The translations under genes were made by a program, and so were the position numbers. Positions 20,601 through 28,002 of a stretch of DNA of 28,002 nucleotides are shown piece by piece. Positions within the stretch are counted from its first letter, which is position 1; every line of letters starts with the position of its first letter. Location: positions 1-28,002 of the forward strand of contig JAGHQL010000251.1 in the NCBI GenBank assembly GCA_020080175.1. Direction: 5' to 3'. The stretch comes from Glutinoglossum americanum. Taxonomy: Eukaryota; Ascomycota; Geoglossomycetes; Geoglossales; Geoglossaceae. The notes below the pieces were generated by a model. That model worked only from the letters and a program-made list of their open reading frames with translations. It was not told the origin of the DNA and did no database searches.

Positions 20601-21022
20601 GGCTTGTAAGTCGGATTGAATCAAGCGAACCCCGAGCGTTGAGGGTTCGAGTTCTCTGAGTTGGCGACTGTTGACTTTGACTTTCTTTTCGACGGTGGTG
20701 GACTGCAAAGGCAAGGTGGGGTGGGATGACCTAGGCGAGATCCATGAATCGGGTTTAGCGCTAGGGCTCCGTGAGACTGCTAAACTAACCGACGCCTGCG
20801 GCTCTTGAACACGCCAAGCAAGGATGAACTGTTCGATCTGACTAAGCCTCATTAGGCAGCTTTCCAGATTGTCAGATCGAAGTAACTGAGTCGCCCCACC
20901 GTCTTGGATCAGCCTCCCAACTCCACTCAACTCGGGGACTTCTCCCAAACAGTACATTTCCCTGTTCGGGCTTCCGGACTACCCTCCTGTCGTCACTGCG
21001 ACGACAATCGGCGCGCGGAGCC
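20601..21022. promoter_or_regulatory. Divergent promoter between RPS3 and the myotubularin gene
   Basis: The two start codons point away from each other, 422 bp apart, so this segment must drive both a very highly expressed ribosomal gene and a low-level regulatory phosphatase. The minus frame running upstream of the RPS3 ATG to 20957 is open but does not resemble S3 and is taken as leader. AGGGTT occurs near 20643. No TATA box was identified. Confidence 0.5.
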
Positions 21023-23453
21023 ATGGACAGAATAAAGATCTCTAGAGTGAGCGCGCTCCAGATTGTTCCCTCATAATAGTCACCGCCGACTAACCCGACA
21101 GTTCAGGTTGAAGATGTCCAGCTCATCCGACGAGGTATCCCGGTTACAGGGACTCTACACCTAACTCCTCATCACCTCATATTCAGCCACATGCCCTCTC
21201 CACCAACATCCTCCCAAGAACAGCCCCAGCCTAGCGCCTCCACCGAAGCGATTGCGAAACCGACCCCAAAGGAGCTTTGGATCACATACCCCATAATCGC
21301 CCACTGCACGTTCCGGCCAGCCTCACCCGGTTCGGCTCTCTCATCCTCGATTCGACTTCGCTGCCGAGACTTCACTTTTGTCACATTTCATTTCCCCGAC
21401 GACCAAGAGGCAAGGGAGGTCTATGAAAGCATCAAAACTTTAACATGCAGGCTGGGAAGAATAGAGAAGGTTTACGCGTTCACATATCGGCCGCAGCGTC
21501 CGGAGAAGGATGTCAACGGCTGGATAGTCTACGATGCGGAGATGGAATGGAAGAGGCTCGGTGTCGGTGAAAGTGGAGGCAATGCATGGAGGATCTCGAA
21601 AATCAACACCGACTACAAGGTATGGGTCCTTTGGTAGACTTGAGTTGCAAGTGCTGTAGAGACCGCATCTGATATCTGTACGGCGATCCCAGTTCTCTCC
21701 AACGTACCCCGCTCTACTGCCTGTCCCCTCCGGTATCTCTGATAACGTCATAAACTATGCCGGCAAATACCGCTCCCGGGCTCGGATTCCCGTGCTGACT
21801 TATTTGCATCCACTCAACAACTGCACGATCTCGCGAAGTTCTCAGCCCTTGGCCGGCTTCAGAGGAAACAGGAGCATACAGGATGAAAGATTGGTTGCCG
21901 CTATCTTCGCCAGCTCACAACCAAACGGACCGGTCAAGGCCACGACGGGATCAAATAGCTCGACCCCAAGTCCCGGGCGAAGCCATTCAGATCTGTCAGC
22001 GTTGGGTGTAGAGGTTAGTAGCGCTAGGGTGGAAATACTTGATGACGCCGGAAGCACAGAGTCAAGCAGTGGCGAGCTCCCTGGAATCACGACGACAGTC
22101 TATGGTGCACAACAGCACAACCTCATTGTTGATGCGCGACCAACAGTCAACGCAATGGCCATGCAGGCAGTCGGCCTGGGCTCCGAGAATATGGACAACT
22201 ACAAGTTCGCCACAAAGGCGTACCTCGGGATCGACAACATCCACGTCATGCGGGATTCCCTCGCGAAGGTTATAGAGGCCATCAAAGATTCTGACATTAC
22301 CCCGTTGCCTCCAAACCGAGAGCTGCTAGCTAAGAGTGGATGGTTAAAACACATCGCTGGCCTTTTGGAAGGAGCCGACCTAATTGCTCGACAGATCGGA
22401 CTGCAACACTCCCATGTCCTTATCCACTGTTCCGATGGCTGGGACCGGACGAGTCAGCTCAGCGCGCTAAGTCAAATCTGCCTAGACCCATACTACAGGA
22501 CCCTAGAAGGTTTCATTGTCCTCGTGGAAAAGGACTGGCTATCATTTGGTCACATGTTTAGACATCGGTCAGGGCACCTGAGCAGCGATAAATGGTTTGT
22601 CACTCACAGTGAGGGGTTGGTCGGGCCTGCTGGAGGTGGCGGAGTGGGCCCGTTCAGCAACACCGCTGGAGGCGGGAACCCTTTGGAGAACGCGCTGCTC
22701 AGTGCCAAAGGATTCTTCAACAAAGATAATGGCAGCCGGGAATCCATGGTCGATTCTGACGGTGAGATGGTAAACCACAGCGATTCACAAAAGAGCTCCG
22801 GGGTTACTTCGGCGAAGAGCAGCGTCGGAGACAAAGAGGTCACAAAAGTGAAAGAAACAAGCCCAGTATTCCACCAATTTCTCGACGCAACATACCAACT
22901 CCTGTATCAGCACCCGACAAGATTCGAATTTAACGAACGCTTCCTCCGCCGACTCCTCTATCACCTCTACTCCTGCCAATACGGCACCTTCCTCTACAAC
23001 AGCGAAAAAGACCGCCTCGAATCCGACGTAAAATCCAAAACCCGTTCCGTATGGGACTACTTCCTCTCACGGAAAGGGCAATTCCTAAACCCTAAATACG
23101 ACGGCGGAGCCATCGACGAGCGCCAGAGAGGCCACGAACGGATGATATTCCCCCTCCCTTCCGAAACAAGATGGTGGAACGAACTCTTCGGACGCACGGA
23201 CGAGGAGATGAACAGTCGGAGGTCTAATCTCAGCAAGGCTTACGGCGATAGCGTCGTCACGGGCCTCGAGACCGCCAACGCAACTACTGGCGCCGGCGCC
23301 CTCGGGAGGACCTTCACCGACATCGGTGGGTTCGGCGGCGCCGGAGGACTCGCTGCTGGAATCGCTGGGCTGGGTCTCTCGGACAAAGCCGGAGGGGTGG
23401 GGGGGAGAAGTCCCAGCGCGTCGAGGAGGGCTATGGAAGTCGAGATGCAGTGA
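21023..23453 (+). CDS. YMR1: Myotubularin-family phosphoinositide 3-phosphatase
   Basis: The enzyme removes the 3-phosphate from PI3P (and PI(3,5)P2 in relatives) and acts on endosomal and vacuolar traffic. Three exons fit: 21023-21046, 21107-21619 and 21693-23453 (765 residues). Introns are 60 and 73 nt; the first has a CTAAC branch site. The eight-residue first exon is MDRIKISR. Residues 9-150 form the PH-GRAM-like domain (LTPHHLIFSH, IRLRCRDFTFVTFHF). The joined exon 2/3 sequence gives DYKFSPTYPALLPVPS and YRSRARIPVLTYLHP. The catalytic CX5R loop is HCSDGWDRTSQLSAL, with Cys at about 425, so the enzyme should be active. EGFIVLVEKDWLSFGHMF and the YNSEKDRLESDVKSKTRSVW block follow. Gly- and Ser-rich insertions occupy about 255-310, 490-570 and the tail after 690. 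A YMR1 identity is by family resemblance. Confidence 0.93.
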
Positions 23454-25580
23454 TTGCGAAAAGGTTCATGAATCTGCCACACCAGGGGTTTTCTTCTTTT
23501 TTTCCTCTTTTATTGGTTTTTTTTTTTTAGGAGGGAAGGGTGGGTTAGGACCTGTTAGAAGTACACTTTTTCCTATTTTTATTTTATCTTTTATACCTAA
23601 GCCCGCTCGAGTCTTCCACCTAGTTACCACTGTAAACATAGCATTTCCCTTCCCCCGCCTCACCCTCCCCTCTTCCCCTTCCCTTGTCTAGGTACCCAGG
23701 CCATCCCGGCTTTTTTTCCCTCTCTCATAGACCTAACTTCCACAAGAGCGTTCGTGTCTATTATTTAGCCTACTACTACAAGCATCTGGGGACCACATCT
23801 TCCTATTTCCCTATCCCCCCGCCCCCTCCCCCCTCTTACCATAAAACCAAAAAATTAAAAACCCAAATTTTTTTTTTTTTGGCATATATACGTACATACG
23901 TATCCACCGCCCCCTCTACCAACATTACCCCAGAATTGACACCACTCATAGCATTCGACCGAGCCGGGAATACCTATTTCTCATCTCGTCTGGCACTAAA
24001 GTAGGGAGGCGATATCAGAGTTCATCCCTCGCTGGGGACGCACTGTATGACGCTAACATAACAGCCCAAGGGACATTCCCGGGGCAAGTCTGAAAGACTC
24101 CCAACCGATCTACACCCTCATGTAGTAATGGGATATACCGCATTACCCCCCCTGCCCCCTCTTCCAAAAGAAAGGAACCAATACGGGGGGAAACACATCT
24201 TAACACCCATACCTGTTGTCATATTATTATTGTCAATGTGGATGCTGGTGAAATGGCATCCGGATGTTGTATCTACAGGTTTGTCTAGTACATGTAGCCG
24301 ACTAAATATTAGGGTATTGGCGCCTTTATTACCAAAGGCAGCTATCCTCTGAGAAAGCCTGCTGACGCTTGCAAAGCAGAAGCAGCAGCAGCGGCAACAG
24401 CAAGCAGGACACCGAACCAGAAGTACAGAAGTACAGAAGTACTGGTCCCGCAACATCAGTCCCTCCAACCCCCCAAGTAGCTCGGGCAGCAAACACAGCC
24501 CAAACAGCAAGCACCCCCTCCCCCAACCAAGCCACAGACAGAAGTTAGTAATTAACGACTTGCAGGGAGCGTTGTAAAAAGAAGCAACAAATGCGCAGAA
24601 AAGCGGTGCCAGGATTTGGCCGAGAAGACTTAGCAAAATGCAGGAATTGCGTGGGGTATGTAACGGTGCCAAGAGCAAAGCCCCACTCAACGTATTCTGG
24701 TGCACAGGCCATGCGATTCACGAATCCCCGACGACTGTTCAAAGTGACAATCTGGGGAAGAACGTATTCCAACTCAAGAATGCTCCCTTGAGCATTCCAC
24801 GCTGCAGGTGCCCTCGGCACCCCACCATACTTATTTCCGATAGCTATGGAATGCCTCCCGACAACTTCCATCTTCGTCATGGCACAATCCATGGAGTTCC
24901 TAACATCGGCGACGCATATCACAAGTATGCAACACAAAAGTCGGGTGAGGCCTTCAAATCCCCGTCTCTGAAATATTGGAGGGAGGTGTGGTTAGCCAGG
25001 AAAAGACTGGCTTTGTAACCGTCCAGCCTTGTGCTAAGATATGGCGGGCAAGGCTGACTTCATGCACAAAGCGCAGCCGACCCGCAGCATACAGACACAT
25101 TGGATTATCACCTCCACTCGTTCATAGCAGTAAACCATCTGCCCGGAAAAAAAAATACCGCACGTCTTGTCTGCATGCGGCCGGGCACAGGAAGCTCTAT
25201 CACTGCATGGCGGGGGCAGAATACTACTCCACCCGCAAACTTGAACTGGCCGCGAGTCCAGACTCATCTTCTCGCATGCTGAGCTCTGCACTCTGCGCGT
25301 ATGCATGCATGCAGCAAAGCAAATCTACCGTGTTCTTGTGTAACAGGCGGTTGTGGAGCAGGGTTGGGCGATTATTGAAGAATAAAACGGGTGAGGTTTG
25401 TTCCTTTTCTCTCTGTTTGTCCATCGCCTCGCACCCCTCCCAGCGCTACTCACTATCACGAGTCAGTCAGTCAGTCGAGTCTCGGTGAGCGAACAAGCAA
25501 GAAAGGGGAGAGACACCTCATCCTCTGTTCCACCGAACCACCAACTTACCATCGCCAACTCTCCCACCCAATCTTCACAC
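23454..25580. other. Long region without a recognised gene
   Basis: The first 450 bp carry many T and A homopolymers, as expected for the 3' UTR and terminator of the phosphatase gene. A palindromic ACGTACATACGT lies at about 23890. The rest has several modest frames: 24118-24705 (-), 24545-24937 (-), 24638-25018 (+) and 24976-25488 (+). None shows a recognised domain. The best of them, 24545-24937 (-), reads fairly protein-like (GNKYGGVPRAPAAWNAQGS) over 130 codons, but it has no supporting start context. CAG-rich DNA lies at 24375-24405 and three tandem GTACAGAA-type units at 24422-24442. From about 25560 a CT-rich leader precedes the next gene. Confidence 0.4.
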
Positions 25581-26255
25581 ATGCTCTTTCCTCTCCTCTT
25601 CTTCCTCCTCCTCCCCTTCCTCCTCCTCCCCTTCCTCCTCCTCACTCACGCCACCTCTCACCTCCGTGTCCGTCCGCTCCACCTTCACCACCTTCACCCC
25701 CGTCAAGGATTAACTTGTCCCTCCTCCTCGCAATACCTCTGCCCCAACCGTTCTACATGCTGCGATATTGGGGTCTCGTGTGGATACGACGGCAACATCC
25801 CTATATGCGAGGTGGCCTGTGGACCGCTAGACATGAGATGTGCGGACGGGAGCACCTGCTGTCAGCCGGGGTACGTGTGTGATGAAGTGGAGTTGGATTG
25901 TAATCTGGTAGGTGGTACAGTAAAGGCGAGTACTAGGACGAGTTCTAGGACGAGCGGCGGGGTGGTGTCACCCCCACCGACAACACCCATACTGGCGCCA
26001 ACCTCACCAACAACATCCATACTGGCATTAACCTCACCAACAACATCTATACTGGTACCAGCCTCGCCAACGGTAGAGAGGACAAGTGTCTTCAGCTCAA
26101 CGGGGTCGACTCCTGGAGCGATCCCATCCACTTCTACCACCACCACCCCTCCTCTGGTAGCTAATACTGGAGCAGCCGGGGGTGTGAATCCGTCAAAGAT
26201 GGCCGGGTTGGTTTTGGGGGTGGGGTTGGTGGAGGCGCTGTGGGCCGTATTGTGA
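25581..26255 (+). CDS. Secreted cysteine-rich protein, probably GPI-anchored
   Basis: I chose the ATG at 25581 because it directly opens a strong signal peptide (Leu/Phe-rich, residues 1-26, ending near HATS). An in-frame extension upstream to 25398 would bury it. The product has 224 residues. A compact domain (46-107) holds 12 cysteines in two similar halves, each with an STCC motif (STCCDIGVSC and STCCQPGYVC), a pattern common in small fungal surface proteins. A Ser/Thr/Pro-rich stalk (115-195) contains three 10-residue repeats of the TSPTTSILxx type. The C-terminus is a hydrophobic tail (MAGLVLGVGLVEALWAVL) after a Gly/Ala/Asn patch, as in GPI-anchored proteins. By analogy it should sit on the cell wall or plasma membrane. 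I recognise no named family, and an effector or adhesin role would be speculation. Confidence 0.72.
   Translation: MLFPLLFFLLLPFLLLPFLLLTHATSHLRVRPLHLHHLHPRQGLTCPSSSQYLCPNRSTCCDIGVSCGYDGNIPICEVACGPLDMRCADGSTCCQPGYVCDEVELDCNLVGGTVKASTRTSSRTSGGVVSPPPTTPILAPTSPTTSILALTSPTTSILVPASPTVERTSVFSSTGSTPGAIPSTSTTTTPPLVANTGAAGGVNPSKMAGLVLGVGLVEALWAVL
25974..26063 (+). repeat. 30-bp tandem repeat in the stalk-coding region
   Basis: Three in-frame 30-bp copies (25974-26003, 26004-26033, 26034-26063) encode the TSPTTSILxx decapeptides. Sites like this often vary in copy number between strains and would change stalk length without shifting the frame. Confidence 0.7.
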
Positions 26256-26658
26256 GGTATTGGCGAGATTGTTTTAACGGTCTGAGGTGGTAGGGAATGG
26301 GCGAATGTATACCGACTCAACGCAAGGAAGTGGGTTTGGAGCGCAGTCTGGATGACTAGGCCGGTTGTGCTTTGTCCGGGCTATTTCGTTGGGTCTGTAA
26401 CGCAGATTGCGAATGCGTTAGCTTGTAAGCTTCCTCTATGGTTTTGGGCCCTGTTTTCTAGCTTTACGGTGTGTATGGCATGGTGGGTGGCCGCGAGTCC
26501 TGTGTAGTGTACTGTTCCATTCTCATTTGAACTGATGCAAGCCTGTTTGGCTCTTATAATGTTTTCGTTGCTGTCAAGAATCACTGGAGCAACAGAGCAG
26601 AGTCATTTTCGAAGGAGCTTCTCAAATACTCCAGCCCCGCAAATTCTCTGCTCAGCTT
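26256..26658. other. 3' flank of the secreted-protein gene, no gene seen
   Basis: This is mixed-composition DNA. The minus frame at 26381-26584 is short and without recognised motifs. It should include the 3' UTR of the gene ending at 26255. Confidence 0.4.
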
Positions 26659-27066
26659 CTCTAGCCGCCTAGTTTCTCTAACCCTCTGGCTTTTCTGGCC
26701 CCTGTCCTGCCTCTAGCCCCTCTTTTGCTCTGGCCGCTTTTTTGCTCAAGCTGCCTAACTTCTCTAGTCACCTAGCTTCTCTAGTTCCCGTCTTACTCTA
26801 GCTGCTTTTTGCTCCGGCCGCCTTCTCTTCTCTAGCTATCCAGTTTCTCTAGCCACCTATCCTCTCTAGCCGCCTAGCACCTCTGGCTCCCATCTTTCTC
26901 TAGCCACTCTAGCCACTCTAGCTGTCATCATACCCCCAATTTGGCTCTCATATTCTAACTCTGGCCGTCTGGATTCTCTAGCCCTTATCTTGCTCTAGCC
27001 ACCCTACTGCTCGCTCATTACATTCATTATTCAGCACTTGTACTTTGGATTATTGTGCTCTAGCCG
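26659..27066 (+). repeat. Degenerate CTCTAG-rich repeat field
   Basis: About fourteen CTCTAG cores occur in about 400 bp, mostly as TTCTCTAGCCGCC-like units at irregular spacing of roughly 15-30 bp. The complementary strand is GGCGGCTAGAG-like. There is no open frame of note. The core resembles the CTCTAGCCT part of the 21-bp array at 10079, 16 kb away. Confidence 0.65.
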
Positions 27067-27113
27067 CCGTCATGGCCACCACCCTCCATTGCACATTACC
27101 CAGCACTTGTACT
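27032..27113 (+). repeat. Direct repeat CAGCACTTGTACT
   Basis: The 13-mer occurs exactly at 27032-27044 and again at 27101-27113, 69 bp apart, at the downstream edge of the CTCTAG field. It could mark a duplicated unit or the edges of an insertion. Confidence 0.5.
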
Positions 27114-27951
27114 CTCAGTCCCGTTGTCAGCTATAGTGTTGTTTCTATTACGGCAATATTTTCAAGATTCTGTTTTGTAATTTACTTGATATCTATCATT
27201 CAGATGCAATGAAAGTCATATACATGATGAGGCCATTCGAGTACAAGTAAGGGTCATATGCTTGATAAATCATGTACACGATGTGTCGGATGTGAGGGTG
27301 TGCATTGAATGATGATTGTATTATGTATGTTCTGTGTATATATGCAGAATTACATATGCGGAGTAGATTGTTAGATTGCATAAGCACCACGATCGGCACT
27401 CCACCTTCCAACAGTCGCCAATTTAGAAAATACCTTATTAGAGAGTGATATTAGGAGATACGGCTAGTGGACAATGGGTAAGAATGGGGGACGGGGGAAG
27501 AGGTAAATAGATTTATGTTGATGGTTGAACCTCGCGGAGGAAAGTCAGGCGAGGCACCTTACCGGAAAGGGTGGTGGCTAAACAGAAATAGGAATTCACC
27601 AGCATCCATATTATTATTATTATTATTACTATGTATTGAAAAAAAAAAAAATCAGACACGCCTCACGTACAAACACATATCGATAGAGACAGAGGGGAGG
27701 GTGGGAGAGGCCTCGGAGTTCGATTCTTTCTTTCTCTGGTAGGTATATAGCTGAGGGGGGTAGATCTGTATGTATTAGAGTCGCAGAGTTTTGAATGTCA
27801 CTATACCTAACCATCTCCCACTCCCAAAAAACATTCGACAAGTTAAAAAATATTTTCTATCCTATCCTCCCCCCCTCTCCAACCTCTCCAAACTAAAACT
27901 CTCCTCCCCTTCCCCGCCAACCCTCAAAACCTCGCTCCTCCCTCTTTTCCC

Positions 27952-27952
<1 letters not shown>
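27114..27952. other. AT-rich DNA with microsatellite, no gene seen
   Basis: There is a (TTA/ATT) microsatellite at about 27608-27628 and a run of A at about 27639-27651. Short frames at 27196-27411 (-), 27515-27742 (+) and 27629-27841 (-) show nothing recognisable. The last 100 bp before the C run are pyrimidine-rich, as in a fungal promoter reading to the right. Confidence 0.45.

Positions 27953-28002
<50 letters not shown>
27953..28002 (+). repeat. Poly-C run at the window edge
   Basis: Fifty consecutive C end the window. No telomere-type repeat (TTAGGG or CCCTAA) accompanies it. An assembly or sequencing artefact in a pyrimidine-rich stretch is the likeliest cause. Confidence 0.8.

Noticed and set aside
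20640-20660. tRNA B-box-like GGTTCGAGTTC
   Set aside because: No A box, acceptor stem or cloverleaf can be formed around it. A scan of other GTTCGA sites on both strands also gave no tRNA.
24976-25488. 170-codon + strand frame
   Set aside because: No domain, unnatural composition and no splice or start context; probably chance.
25398-25580. 61-residue extension upstream of the secreted protein
   Set aside because: It would place the signal peptide internally. The ATG at 25581 fits a secreted protein far better.

Overview
The window looks like nuclear DNA of a filamentous ascomycete (Pezizomycotina). The conserved genes carry short spliceosomal introns (49-77 nt in most cases, with CTAAC or CTGAC branch sites), CT-rich leaders precede several start codons, and the proteins read as fungal orthologues: Sen15, a HUT1-type nucleotide-sugar transporter, ribosomal protein S3, a YMR1-type myotubularin, a DUF2985 membrane protein and a D-amino-acid oxidase. 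I cannot name the genus. The relic-rich DNA next to small conserved genes would suit a Pezizomycete or similar fungus, but that is inference.

Layout. Positions 1-6430 are a repeat island with no intact gene. It holds a 2.8 kb element with inverted terminal repeats of about 320 bp (65-385 and 2534-2860), two inverted copies of a second repeat family, and decayed coding-like DNA at about 4250-5170. Positions 6430-7900 are GC-rich, with coding-like stretches on both strands that I could not turn into a confident gene. A single-exon DUF2985 membrane protein lies at 8252-9658 (-). A second repeat-rich stretch (9659-11377) includes a 21-bp tandem array. An ankyrin protein with a fungal STAND-type N-terminus follows (11378-13752, +, four exons).

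From 14305 to 23453 the window is a compact housekeeping block: D-amino-acid oxidase (14305-15720, -), Sen15 (16288-16803, +), HUT1-type transporter (17271-18684, -), RPS3 (19378-20600, -, five exons) and a myotubularin phosphatase (21023-23453, +, three exons) that shares a 422-bp divergent promoter with RPS3. These genes work in unrelated pathways (amino-acid catabolism, tRNA splicing, ER/Golgi transport, translation, phosphoinositide turnover), so there is no sign of a functional cluster. A long stretch without a recognised gene (23454-25580) leads to a small secreted, cysteine-rich, probably GPI-anchored protein (25581-26255, +). After that come a degenerate CTCTAG-rich repeat field (about 26659-27066) and AT-rich DNA, ending in a run of 50 C.

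The observations most worth checking are: the oxidase gene, which needs a 34-nt GC-AG intron (or a 49-nt GT-AG intron) to stay open; the ankyrin protein, which has the N-terminal domain of a fungal NLR-like receptor and a cysteine-rich middle but no room for a NACHT domain; the 21-bp array framed by a 10-bp inverted repeat; and the overlapping coding-like signals at 6.9-7.8 kb. All exon boundaries were worked out by eye from splice signals and family similarity.
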